Below, in pieces: positions 25,147 to 39,100 of a stretch of DNA of 64,000 nucleotides. Each line of letters opens with the position of its first letter. Position 1 is the stretch's first letter. Both the position numbers and the translations under genes were made by a program. The DNA lies in the NCBI GenBank assembly GCA_964019415.1, contig OZ025887.1, positions 3,938,881-4,002,880 of the forward strand. Direction: 5' to 3'. This DNA is from Ianthella basta. Lineage: Eukaryota > Porifera > Demospongiae > Verongiida > Ianthellidae. The notes under the pieces were generated by a model. The model was not told the origin of the DNA. It made no database searches and was given only the letters and a program-made list of their open reading frames with translations.

Positions 25147-27036
25147 AGGGTTAAATTTAATTAGTAAGGTGTTGCTTGGGGGTCAAGCAACACCTGACTT
25201 ATAGCCGTATCACATGTGAATGCAACAAAATGGTGGTATTAGAGTATCTTTAATACATGGGAAAAACTTCAAACAGCACTGTAACAATGGGATTGCCATG
25301 CGGAGCTCAGACCCTTGCCCTTCATGTCTGCATGCAAGTCTTAGTGCATAACTTGGGTCTGTAGTTGCCCTGCATTGTGCTCCAGGAGCACTCAAAATTT
25401 CAGTGGGAAATAGAAGGAAAATATGAAAAGAACAAATGGGGTACAAGCAGCCAATGGCACATGCACTCCAGGCTGGCTTTGACTGTGCTGTTGTCTTCAA
25501 TACGTTGAAGGAAGCCTAACCATGTCCTTCATTAATTTTTGCTGCCACAGTTTGGCTACTTTTATCGAAGTGTGCTAATACATTAAGGAATAGTTTAATG
25601 CTGACCAAGAGCTTGAAGAGGTGTCTCTGCATGAGATTGAGAACATGAGACTCCAGGGTGCAAAGCGCCCAAGTGCCAAGTTATCTAATTTTATCTTCAG
25701 AGACACTGATTGGTCAACATTTAAAGTGTTATAGATCCAAATAATTGGATAGGTGCTGGCAGTGAATCAATTTGTCTGCGGGTCCTCACATTCATCACGA
25801 ATCTTCTGGAAGTAATTTGACACTCCCGACAGTGATCAAGAAAATGTTGTATGCTTTTAATTGGGTCTCAGCATGACTTAGTCATCCCTCAGGAGAAGTT
25901 TTCTCCAGGTAAACAGTAGATATGGTGCATCAGCTTTTCACTGGCAGCCTTGTTGGTCATAGTGTTCTCTGGGTGTCATCGTACCAGAGCCTGTTACCCC
26001 CGTGTGAGCGTTTGGCTGGTTCCTTCTCTGTGCCGAATTGTAGCCGTATTGCTGCTCTTCCCTGCTTTTGGTGTCGGTGAGTTCTTCCTATTGTCTTACA
26101 AACTAGAGGCGAGTCTTCTTCTGGGAACTTGTGACCATGAATTGGGTGCTCTTCAGAGCAGTAGCAGCACTGTAGGCTTACTTCACCATTGTCAAGGCTA
26201 AATTCGTTACCAAGGAGGTGGACGTTATCAAGCGGATGTTGTCAAAAAGACTTGAACTTTCCTAGTAGCGCTGGCATGCATACTGCATGCACTCATTACA
26301 ATTTGCACTGTGTGGTGGTGGGTATGTGTATATGTCATATTCTAGGGAGGAGGATGTTAGCCAGAATACATATGAGGCCATCCTTGATTCCATGATGTAA
26401 TTCATATTATGCTAATCTCCATGGCAATCAGGCAGGAACTGAAACTTTCACACCATAGAGGAATAGGACAATGTGCAGTTTGTTCCTGATTCTGACACAG
26501 ACCAAGTTTCTTCATGCATGAGGAGTCTTCCCAGAACGCTTGACTTTGGTAGATGGCATTTTGTACTCAATGTGCAAATGTTGAAGACACTTTTCATATG
26601 TGTAGAGTACCTGCTGCCCTAAGAATTGCTGAGAATATCAAAGCTTTGCACGACTCAGAGGGATTGGGTTTCACTGCATTCGCAAGTCAAGCATCATTTC
26701 CTGTTTGTAACCGTGTTTTGGCATTTCTGCTGTAGCATGGTGAACTTGATCATGAGCATTCCTGTTTAGCTTTGTGCTCCTCCTGTTGCAATCTGCTTGC
26801 ATGCTGCTCCTCACATGTGCACTGTAAGTGCATGGCTAGTTTGTATATACATGTCATGTATTTGAGATTTCAGGGTTGCTGTGTAAGAGGTGGATAATTG
26901 GTTCACATCCTGATTGAATTTGTGATACAATCTAGATATTACTAGAGGTCTTTTGTATTTGGTCAATGCTCAATCAGTTCTAAATTGATAAATGGAAATG
27001 TCATTTGTTCTGCAGCAGGACCCTTCTTGCAAAAAG
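25147..27036. other. upstream region of the peroxidase-radical enzyme gene
   Basis: No gene recognised. A perfect 11-bp hairpin (AGGTGTTGCTT and its complement) lies at 25167-25195. A segment at 25540-25600 recurs at 55925-55975 (GCGTGCTAATACATTAAG), so it is a dispersed repeat. The bases before the first recognised coding exon (TTTGTTCTGCAG at 27004-27015) look like a splice acceptor. The true transcription start and any 5' exon probably lie here or further upstream, but I cannot place them. Confidence 0.4.
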
Positions 27037-27120
27037 ATGGATGTGAAAACTGCTATTGTGGCAAAAGCACTTGAAATTCCCCTATCACTGCTCCCAGAAG
27101 GAATATCTACAGTTCTTCAA
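27037..27120 (+). CDS. exon 1 of the fusion gene
   Basis: Starts at ATG (MDVKTAIVAKALEIPLSLLP) and ends at a strong donor (GTAAGT), phase 0. The reading frame stays open upstream to the acceptor-like CAG at 27015, so the first coding exon could be earlier. The family of this segment is not recognised. Confidence 0.7.
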
Positions 27121-30100
27121 GTAAGTCATTCGATACATTGATATTTACATAAATTAGAGAATATGGTAGTAGTGTCCTACAATGTAATGGGGCAGGAGGT
27201 GAATGCTGCAGCCAGTACCATAATTGATTTGATGGCTATGGTGCTGTCAATGTAGGGACATATTTACTAAACCAGCACTCTTGTCAAACACATCATCTCC
27301 TGTCAGCACACATTATTTTATGCAGTCTGAGTGTTTCTGCTATTCACTGATGAAGGTGTCTGTAGACACATCAAAAACATCTCAATTTTTGTTTAAACCA
27401 GTGCCTGGTTTAGACAAGAGCTACAACTAATAAGTTTCCTTCCCACTCAGGTCTTTACAAACATATTCACCTAAACAGCACATCTGTATTTTTTCTGAGC
27501 AACCTGGTTAACCCACAGTGCAAGCAGGATCCATTCAAATCTAGTTTATCAGAATTGAGAGCCCATGTCTTGGCCATCTACTCCACCCAGGCCAATCATT
27601 TTAATGCAATCTTTAATTAATACAACATAATGAATGTATACAATGGTGATTAAATGCATCCTGCAAGCTCATTACAGAATATGCGGAATTGTAACTACAG
27701 TGGAACCCCGCCTTGCGGACACCCCAGAAAAGTGGACACCTCGATTATGTGGACACTTTCTAAAGTCCCAATGATTGGCCCTATTCTACCTGTATAAACT
27801 TCCCCTTGAAATGCGGACACTGTTATTTTGTATTGTGGACAGCGCCCTGTGCTCCGCCCTATACAACTCTGTATAAACCTCACCCAATAATCTGGACATT
27901 TAGATCAGCTGCCAGAAAATGGCCACTCCCTGATTTGCACCGCTACCTCTGACAAGTGACAGGAACAGCACAGAAGTTGACAAGTGCTGCAAATCGTCTA
28001 TACTAAGGGTTTTGAAAGTGTCTTTAACATGGGAAAGTTCAGCGCGAACAGCTACCCTTTAGAATCATCTTCAGAAATGGTGCGGGAGTCGAGTACTCGA
28101 GCGAACCACCTCTACCTTTACAAATTTGTCTTATTTTGATACTTTTCATGCATACTAAATGATTGTTTTAACGTATGGACATATAAGCTGTACCTCTGAA
28201 ATGCGGACACCCCTATAATCAGGACACTTTTCTTGTTCCGAAGGGTGTCTGCATTATAGGGGTTCCACTGTAATGAATGCTACTGTAGTAACACATAGCA
28301 ATGCATATGAACCATGATACAGGTCACAAGTTACTGATTCAGATCACAGAAATTTCAATATTCTCACACCTTGGATAGCTGCAAGGTTCATACAAGTTCT
28401 GCACAGATTGTGCATCCACATAGAGAATGATACATAACATCAAGAGCTACCATATAGTACAAATTTTCACGGGACCTTTTTGCAGATTTCGCGAATCTGT
28501 GGAGGTTGGCAGGATGAAAATTGCGAAAATTCTTACAATTTTTCCCCAATATGCAATATGCACGTATGGTAGGCACTAAATGAGTAAGTGTGTAGTAAAC
28601 AAATGTTTCTTTTGTGCGGAATGGCTAAGAAGACAATCAAAGATTATGTTAAGACCATAGACGTCTATACTAAGGACTTGCTAGCATCCATCCAGCACTC
28701 AAGTGTTCAGACTGTAAGGGAGGAGCTGAGAGTCGTCCAGGAGCATGCTGACACGAAGGTGGAGAGTACCAGAAGATCTCTCCTGAGGACAAAGCCAGGA
28801 TCAGACAGTACACTGCCATTGACATTGTCATTGCTGCTTTGTGCCACTTCAGGAGCACTGGAACATTCCCTAGCTTAAAGGAAAGTACTGTTTGTGGCTG
28901 GAAGAATGCATATTGCGGTGAACTGTTGTTGGGATTGAGGAAGAGAGACGCACCTGCCGAAGCCATTAAAGAATGGCCTGAAAAGCATCGGGAGAGACCT
29001 GGCGAGGAGATGGAAGAGCAGGACACTGCTCCTGCTGATGCAGTCCAGACTTCCTTGTAAGCATGATACCTGCAAAAGCAACAACTTAGATGGAACAAAG
29101 ACATCTGTAAATGGTCAGAAATCTTCCTCAAAACACCAATAGAACGAACTAAAGTGTACAGTGATGCCTGAGCCACTCTAAGTGTTGATATCTTGTGTAC
29201 AAAGAGAGCCATTTGTCAAATTTTCAAGGCTTCGCGAAATTAAAATTGTGAACATTGTCAGGTAAGGGGCATTTGTGAAATATACATCCAGCAAAAATTT
29301 GTACGTATACGGTATCTTTAATGCCATATGCTAAAAGAGACTTTGGGATGAGTGTTGTGGCTAATCAGATTTGCTGTTTGCTATAAAATTATGATATTAT
29401 CCATAAATTTAGTGGTTAGACATGGCAAGTATCATTGAGTGCACTGCGACTTCACTTGGGTACACTCTGAAAACAGAGTGAAAACAAGACATATGAGCAA
29501 AATTAACAATGTGAATTTGGGCCCTCCGTACTTCATGTGCCACAGCACTGCACTACAATGACACTGCATGTGCAAGAGTTTTACCACAATTATCCAATAG
29601 TTTGGGCTCGCTCATGCTGACCCCACACTTACATGCAGATAGGGTGTTTCTGTGGCACTAATTGAATCAATTATGGTCCCGACCCACAACCTAAAAGGGA
29701 CCTTTCAAGGCCATGGTGTCTGGTCTTGGCCCCATACGGTGTCAAGTTTTGGCCACATACGGCTGCCAAATCCCAGAGGCCTAGGCCCAGAGGCACTGTC
29801 GGTGTGCCTGCGCCCTGTGAATGGATACAGACCTAGCAGTGTGCCCCCAGCTCACTGACTGCTCCTGCTAGCATCTGTAGAATGTCAAATTTGCCTATGG
29901 CACAGAAGAGCACAAAAACAAGAGCGACGATGAGATATGCTGCAGCGATCAATTATCCCTGCTGCTGTTCATATGCCTACTGTGCCCCCAACTAGCCCTG
30001 CTCATGTGGGTCCAGCTTGCCTGACTGACATTACCCTGCTGTCCCAAGTGCTCCCAACTATGGAGATTGGCATGGATGCAGTAGAACCCATTACCCTGTT

Positions 30101-33100
30101 ATCCCAGGTGTCCCCAACTATGGAAATTGGTGTGGATGAAGAACCTCATGTACCTCCTACTATGGAGATTGGTGTAGATGCAGTAGAACCCATTACCCTG
30201 CTATCCCAGGTGTCCCCAAATATGAAAATTGGTGTGGATGAAGAACCTCATGTACCTCCTACTATGGAGATTGGTGTAGATGCAGTAGAACCCATTACCC
30301 CACTGTCCGAGGTGTCCCCAACTATGGGATTGGTGTGGATACAGTAGAACCTAGTGTACCTCCTACTTGCTCCACTGAAACGACTCTGCTGTCCCAAGTG
30401 CCCCCAACTATGGACTTCATGTGCAATTGAGTACCACGCAGACAAGCTCCGGAGTGGCAACAAGATGTGGTGCAGTGCTTGATTACTCCTGCTATTGCTG
30501 CATGTTCATATGCCAACCATTGTAAGAGTGCCCCCAACTCACCCCGCCCATGTATATGCTTCCTCAAGCTCACCCCCACAATGTTTTCATTTGTTTAGCC
30601 ACACACAGTCTTTAAGTATACAGGTAATCCACGACGTTCCTTCACTACTATTGTGTGTGTCGGTGTTACCTATGTTTAGTATATTAGCATAGAGGTGTAT
30701 TTATGATTACTGGTAGGCTTTGCATTGTGTGACAACTGTTTGATAGAACCCACCTTTTTGGGACATTTTGAGCTCTGTATCATTGTTACTGAAGCCTAAA
30801 TTGAGCTGCATACCTTGTTTGTGCAAAGTGTCATTCTGCTGACACATCCAGTGTTACTAGCTTAGGGAATGTCATCCCTCAATTGCCAATTGACTTGCAG
30901 TTTTGATACATGCTGTGAGGAATAACTTTAGCTCAAGGGTGGCTATTTTGATTCTTCCAAGGCTTCAAATGACCAGGCTGGGTTTGCGGATGATCAGTTT
31001 AATGTGCCTCAATCCTTCTATTAAACAATGCATGTGTTTAATAACACATTTTGGAAGGAATAAATGATTTTAGAATTACATCTATAGAGATGCAGCACAT
31101 TTGTCAGTCATGCAGTTGATCAGTTTCATGAGGCACATTCTTTGTATTTCACATGCAGAAAGGATACAATTACACTGGAAGCCTGGGAGTTCTCAAAGGC
31201 ACACATGAGGGCACAGATGATGAATGGGAAACTGAAATTGGTGCCATCACAGTTGCCTCTGTTCGCAAAGAGGAGAGGCTCCAGGACATTACTGGACAGT
31301 TTCAAGGCCAAGAGCTGGAATTCCCCTTACATGCAGATGTCAGCCTCACACTGGATGAGCAGAGAGCAGCTGTCAGCAAACTTGTACAACGAATGAATGA
31401 TGACAACCAAACGCATGTTCGCCAGGCTGCTCTAGCGATTTATGCTCTAATGAAGTATGCTGAAAGAAGGTTCGATCCAGAGACTGTTAAGAAAATTTCA
31501 GATTCATTCAGGGGTGCACAAAAGAAGTTCCAACTGGATGCTTTTCTGCAGATGATAGAAGTTCAAGTAATGAGTGTTATCGAGTCTCATGTTCAAATTC
31601 CTGGTGCAGAAAAAGGCTTTGTGTATCCTGCCTTTCAGAAGGGTCTCCCCTTCTATCCAGATCATGGTTACCAAGTGACCCTACAGCTAGCTGAAAGACA
31701 AGTATCTGTGAAGTGTGCAAAAGATCTGTTGGCACTGGTTGAAGCTGTTGATGGTAAGTACTTTGTCAATTGTTACTGTCAGTTAAGAATCTAATATATA
31801 AAGCTGAAATTGTCTGTGTGTGTGTGTTTGCGATATGCGCGCATTTCTTGCTCTATCGACCTCAAACTCGCTGTGGTTGCTGGGGGCATCGGGTGTCAGG
31901 TTATAGCGGGATTGTCGTCGCCCGTCTTGCAGTTCGCAGAGAGTTATCCATCCATTTCCGCTTTTTCCTTCGTGGCTACCGCCATTTTCTAATTATCATT
32001 CCCGTTGATTTCCAATTTTTACTGGACTTGATTGGCTGTCGTCTTACATTCGAATTTAAACCAACAATCATCATTTTGAATTGTAGCAGTATAGCAGATT
32101 TATGCCATCTTGCAACAGGTTCTTAAACTGTGGGTAGCGGTTACCTAGGTTACGAACCAAAATTGTACACAACTATGATGTCACACAGTCCATATCCTAG
32201 GTAACGACTGCCCAAGGATTTGGAACCTGTTGCAAGATTGCGTAAATCCGCTGTAACATGGTTGCTGAGGGGATCCGGGGGAAGATGTTGGGCACGTAGC
32301 TCGCCGAAGGCGGGCCACTCTGCTAGTATATCACAAAGCCATTTTAATACCTAGCTATTAGAATGGTTGCAATCAATCCTTTTCCATATTTCATATTTGT
32401 TGATGTTGAACTTGCCCTTGTGGAAGGTAGATGTTCAGAGTGCAGTGTTCAGTCCCTTTGGGTGATTCAATAGCTAATGAAAAGGGAGTTATTTATTCTT
32501 GGGCAAACAGGTAACAGGTTGATAGATAGACAAGTAAGATGTTTCGACCATGAAGGCTTTACTTGTCTTTCTATCAACCTGTGTTGTCAGTAACTCCCTC
32601 TTAGCTATATGCTCCATAGCAATGAGCCTCTATGACATCATGATTCATATATTATATACTTACCTCATAGTATATAACATACCTTGCCTATTTACTAAAT
32701 ATATATAAGTTCTTTTGTTGAGCATACTTTGTAAAGTGATGTTATGCCCTATTGTCATGGGACCAGGCTGGTTAATTATGGAGTGATATATTCAGGATAT
32801 ATGTTAGATTATCAAAATGTGAGAAAAAAATGGCGGATGGCGGCTACCTGCTGCGCTAGGAGAAACTGATCCGCTAGGATGACCTGCCAGCAATATGGGG
32901 ACGCCAGGATGATTGCGCGCTGATTCGAAGAGTAGGAAAACAGATTTAAGGAGCAAGAGTACGAGTAGGAGTAGGGACGCGAGTGCTAGAGTCAGCGACA
33001 ATGGGGAGAGATGTAGTGAGGAATGGGTCAGATTCGGGGCGTGGAATGTACGGTCTCTAAGAGGCAGAGAGGAGGAGCTGCTTGAGGAAATGGATAAGTA

Positions 33101-36100
33101 CAGGTTGGAGATCTTGGGAGTGAGCGAGACTAAGATGAAAGGAAATGGGTCCAAGGCGGTAGGCAAAGGAAGATGCATTTTTGTGGGAATCAAGGAAGGA
33201 AGAGCAAAGGCTGGGGTCGCTATATTTATGTCGGAGCGGGTGAGTCAGTGTCTGAGGGAGTGGAAGTGTGTAAGCGAAAGGATTGTGAAGATAAGGCTGA
33301 GGACTGAGGGTGTGTGGGTATCAGTGATCCAGGTGTATGCCCCAATGGAGGATAGCAAGAATGAGGTTAAGGATAGTTTCTATGAGCAGCTGGAGAGTAC
33401 AGTGAGGGGGTACCCAAGCAGGATAAGTTAGTCGTATTGGGAGACCTCAATGCACGTGTAGGAAGGAATGTGACAGTGTGGGGTGATGTTATTGGGAAGC
33501 ATGGAGAGGCAGTGGAGAATGAAAATGGCATGAGGCTGCTGCAATTCTGTGCTGAGAATGATCTGGGGATCACAAATTCATGGTTTCAGCATAAAGAAAT
33601 CCCTCCTAAAAGTTTACTTGGGAATGTAGAGGTAGGAATCAAAGATCCATTATAGATTATTTTCTGGTGAGGAGAACGATAAAAGGTCAACTGAGGGATG
33701 TAAAAGTGGTAAGAGGGGCAGAGATAGGCAGTGATCACTACCTGTTGTTGATGATAATCAAGCTTAAGATGGATGGAAAGAAGCCTAGCGAAAGCAGAAC
33801 AGGTAGTTGTAACATCAGGGTTAGGAAGCTGAGGAATAGGGAAGTGAGGTGCGAATTTGAGGCCAGGCTGAGAAATAGGTACAGGGTGGATAGAAAACCA
33901 GTGGAAGATGATGTAGAAGCAGCCTGGGCAGAGCTGAAAGAAGGGATCTTGAGATCAGCTGTGGAAGTATGTGGAGTGTCAAGGACCAGTAGGGGAGGAT
34001 GCAGAATGGCTTGGTGGAGTAAGGAGGTACAAGATGCAGTTAGGGCAAAGAAAATAGCATACAGAAGATTGCTGAGTCAACAGTCTGAGGAAGCAAAGCT
34101 AGCCTACCATGAGGCCAAGAAGGAGGCGAAATGCAGAGTCAGAAAGGCCAAGAATGAGGAGTGGATAAGGCTGGGAAAGGAAATGGAGAGGGATGCCAAT
34201 GGAATGCAGAAGAGGTTTTGGTCAAAGGTGAGGGCTAAGGAGAGGGTGACAACCACACACATCAAGGGACTAGATGGAGAGTTAAGATCTGGAGAGGAGG
34301 CACTGAGCAGATGGAGGGAACATTTTGATAATCTCCTCAATGGTAATGCAGGAAGTAGAGAAGAAATTAGAATAGAGGGAAGGGAGGTGCAAGGTGAAGA
34401 GGGAGAGATCGGTGTAGAAGAAGTGAGGAGGGCAGTGAGGAAGATGAAAAGTGGGAAAGCAGGTGGTGTATGTGGTATTCAGGTAGAGATGGTGAAGGCT
34501 GGAGGTTACACAATGGTGCAGTGGTTGAAGGAGGTTTTGAATGTGGTTTGGAGAAGTGGAAAGACCCCTCAAGAGTGGAGGGAGGCTATAATCATACCTA
34601 TTTACAAGAAGGGGTGTAGGACAGAGTGCGGTAACTACAGAGGAATAAGCTTATTAAGTGTGGTGGGGAAGATTTATGCTAGGATTGTCAGTGATAGATT
34701 GAAGGTATTAACAAATGTGCTAGTGATCGATGAACAGGGGGGATTTAGAGCTGGCAGAGGGTGTATCGATCAAGTTTTTGCTGTGAGGCAGGTGTTTGAG
34801 AAGGTGATCGAGAATGACAAGGTGGTATATGCGGCATTCGTAGATTTGGAGAAAGCCTATGATAGTGTAAGCAGAGAGAAGCTGTGGGTGGCTCTGAAAG
34901 ATTATGGTGTGAGTGGAAAGTTGTTAGTAGCAGTTCAGAGTCTGTATGAAGATGGTTGGGTGAGAGTGAGAGTAGGAGGAAGGGAATCATCACGATTTCT
35001 GGTTAAGAGTGGAGTAAGGCAGGGCTGTCCCCTATCCCCATGGCTTTTTAACATCTTTATTGACAGAATAGTGACAAAAGCAAGAAAGAAGTTCTATGGC
35101 AGTGTACAGTTATCTACAGGGCAGTTGGAGGTAATATTATTTGCAGATGACCTGGTGATGCTGGCGGAGACTGAGAAAGCACTACAACACAATTTGCAGG
35201 AGCTGAATGAGAGATTGGATGAATGGGAATGAAGGCGAACTGGCAAAAGACGAGGGTTATGAGAGTTGGAAGAAAGCATGAGGTTTGTAATGTCAAAGTT
35301 AAGGGTGAGAGAGTGGAACAAGTAAAGGAGATGAAGTACTTGGGACAATGATCAGTAGTGATGGGAGTATGGACAGTGAGGTGGAGCAGAGAATAGGAAT
35401 GGCGTCAAGGATGGTGGGTGCAATTGGAAGCACAGCGCTGGGAAGGAAGGAATTGACAAAGGGGACAAAACTGAGGGTGGTGAATGCTACAGTGATTCCC
35501 ACACTGACTTACGGGTGTGAAGCAAAGGCATTGCAGGCAAGACATAATGGAAGAATGCAGGCTACACAAACGAGAGTGTTAAGATGGATAGAGGGGGTAT
35601 CAAGGTTAGAGAGAATAAGGAATGTGGATCTTAGGGGCAGATTGAGGCAGGAGGGAGTTTTGGATCTTGTAAATAGACGGCAGCAGAAGTGGAAGCAAAG
35701 ATTAGAGGAGATGAGCAGCAGTAGAGTGACGAAGATAGTGTATGATGGTGAGGTTCCAGGAAAGCGCCCTCGAGGAAGACCTAGAATGAGGTGGACTAAT
35801 AATATTGTGTAACTTTATATATTATAAACTGAGTTATCATAATGACATTATTTTCTAGGAACTCCTGTTGTATTAGGGCAACCTCCCACATGGGAGATAA
35901 AACCCTCATGTGCATTGATTGATTGATATGTTAGATTATCTAATGGCATGTATTCATAATTCCAAATAGAGCCCACCTAAAGTTTTTCAAGCATGCTGGT
36001 AATCTAATTTTTCAGCACTGGTAAACTTTGTGGTAAGTAGTGAAATTTCCAAGTTTGAAGCCAAAAGCATGTAGCAAGGATGGTGCTACATTCTTGCATG

Positions 36101-39100
36101 TAGGGACCATTGATAATGCTTCACTGTGTAGCAACATATACTTGTTTCTGTCCTTTTTATGCCATCCCTACATCCTTACTATTTTTGTAGATAATTATTA
36201 TTAGTTCTAGTCTGAAAGGAACTTGCATGTATGCTCTGCATATTCACTGGCATGTTTATTTTCAGCAACCTGCAGATCAATCAATGCCAAAGCCAATGAC
36301 CCTCCTAGAAATGGCATGACAGTGAATTATGCTGATTTCAATGTGGGATTTGAACCCACAATCTGGAAGCAGATATGTATGGCAACTGGAAAGCCAGTCT
36401 TCCAGCCTCTAGAGGAGGCTATTGAGCTACTGAAACCAGAGAATAATTTTGTTCACCAGAGCAGCAGGCTGACCTACTCTGAGGGTGACATGTGGTTCTA
36501 CCTGAAAGCAGAGAGCAGCCAGTACTGCCAAGAAATGCTTGAGGTAGGAGGGATGCTTAGCTATAAATTTACTAACTTTTGACTGTTCAGTGAAGTTACA
36601 TGTGTTCAGTAATTGAGTACCCTAGATCCAGTTATTTGTAGATGATGAGTTTGCAATAGCTCTGTTTGTGTCAGTGTGTGAACATACATATGCATTTTGT
36701 GTTCATGTGCTCTATGTGTACCCATGCATGTGTGTGCGGTGTGTGTACTGTGTGCTGTGTGCTGTGTGCTTGCCCACACCTGGTTTCATGTGCGCTTACC
36801 TGTGTACTAAGTAAGCTAGCTATCTGTATGTCTAAACCATAGCAGCAGATATCTACCTATCTTAGTAGTTTTCCAAATGTTACTCCTTAATCTCTACTGT
36901 AGTGCTTGCTTTCAAGTTTAGGAATGGGTGTAGCTTCATCTTGTATAATGTGGATCAGGCAGTGCTGTATCTTATATATAATATGGAGTTAAGCCTGAGT
37001 TTCCAAGTTCCATCTTCTTAGGAGCGTTTAGCGTTTTTCAACACACAAACGATGAGTATTCTTATACAGCACTTTGGCCTACCTCCATTCGACTCAACTG
37101 TGAGGCAAAAACAGCCACACGCAGCACCAGTTCAGAGATAATTGGGGAAAACAGTTGTGGTGGCCATGTTTTCTGGATAATGCTGTCATCTTTGCCAAAA
37201 GTTTCCAAGGCAGCGCCAGGTGGCAGTGCAACAGAATGCAATGGTCTAGGAGAAGCTCAGTGTATGGACACCAGCAACCAGCACATAGAAGCCAACCATG
37301 CCCAAGAGACAGGGACGACACTGTCTACAGTCTTGATGATTTGTGCTGCTTGAATCTAGGGGGGACTGCGAGCAACTCCACAGCAAATGTTTAATATCTA
37401 GATGGTCTAAGACTAATTCTGGAGCATTTCTAGGTACATCAAGACCTCAAACACATGCATGTGAACAACAACCTGAATTGTAACCTTTCTGCTGCAGCAG
37501 GAAAATGGCTATCTTGCATGTGACATAGAATTCTGAGCCAATTATGACACACTGTGACAAGATTGTTACAACAATCATACTTACACTAGCAAGAGCTGTG
37601 AATCCAGTGGAGAGGAAAGCAGAACACATATCACAATGCCTATCAACATTATATGCTTTCCAGAAGCAAGCACAGCATACACATAGCACTCGGCACTCGG
37701 TTCTTTGTGCCTTAATGCCTATGTAACAAGCTGCTGGTAAACACGATAAGACGGAGGCGATGTCCAATGGAGCGCTAGCGTCTCAAGGGCATGCGATACA
37801 CGAGACAAGGTTACAGAGCAGTTACCAACTCAAATCCACAACCCAAGGCAAGCACATGTGTGTGTGTACATCCGTTATTATATAATTAAGCTCATGCAGG
37901 TAAATCACATGCCAATAGTATATGTTATGTAATACAATCAATGTTACAACCTCCCCCCTCAGTTCAGCTTCAAGTCCAGCCAAAACGTTGTACAGGCTTC
38001 ACAACTCTGCCACTACGTGTTGTCACGGTGTTACTCTCAGCAGAAGGTGAACTGTTCTCTGGGTGCTCCGAACTCTCCGAATGTTGTTCCATTGGCAAAG
38101 CCAACTCTTCTGGAGTAGTAGTGGCAGATGCCTGATCACGGGTAAGAGTACTGTCAACGGGGTCAACGGAGTTCTCCATCTCTGATGAGGGAGGGCCCTC
38201 CCCCTCAAAGAACAAGGGAGGTGACCAGTCTCCCGGCACCAACTGGTTCCTACTGTCGGCCTCAAGCAGGGGGCGAACTTGATTGACGTGTACCCCTCTT
38301 ACACTGGTCCCCAACTTTAGGAACACAGTGGACGGTTGCTTCAGATTGACAACAGTCAATGGGCCTGTCCAGCGGGGTTCCAACTTGCCCTTGGAAGGAT
38401 TTCTAGTAGGACCGTTTGTCCAATCTGGAGCTTTGTGCATGTTCCTTCTCCAAGGTATGACAGGCAAAGTCGTTCTGCTGACTCCACAATGTTAGCTTCT
38501 ACTATCTCCCTAAGTTCCAAGATCTTGGATCTGAGGTTTGCACTGTACTCAGAGGGCTCTGGAACTACCATTCCTGGCAATCTAGGGACATTCAGTGAAG
38601 GAGGATTAACCCCAAAGAGAACCTTGTATGGTGACAGTCCTGTGGTTGTGTGCTTTGTATTTCTGTACATATACAGGAGAAGCTGAAGATTCTCCTCCCA
38701 ATCACCTTCTTTCTCCGTGTATGAACGCAGCAAGTTCAGGAGAGAGCGATTCATTCGCTCAACCAGGCCATTACCCATGGGATGATAAGGGGTCATTCTT
38801 GACTTCTTGACACCAAAGGCCCCGCACAGATCTGCTAGGATTTTACTCTCAAAGTTTTTTTCCTTGGTCCGAATGGAGCTTTTCTGGAGGTCCTACCAAG
38901 GAGAACACATTGTCCTTCAGGATCCGTACTATTGTGTCTGCCTTTTGATCTGGTAATGCACAGGCAAATGGCCATTTGGAGAAATAGTCCTGGACCACCA
39001 GCACGTATTGATTTCCTCGGCTTGAGACAGGCACCTTGAGGATATCTACAGCCACCATCTCCCATGGCCGGCTGGCCAATACTGGTTGTAATGAAGCAGG

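Noticed and set aside
36340..36440. A tRNA-like sequence on the minus strand (perfect B box GGTTCAAATCC, A-box-like TAGCTCAATAGCC)
   Set aside because: It lies within exon 3, the residues align with DyP peroxidases (VGFEPTIW and following), and the anticodon arm does not fold well. The resemblance is chance.
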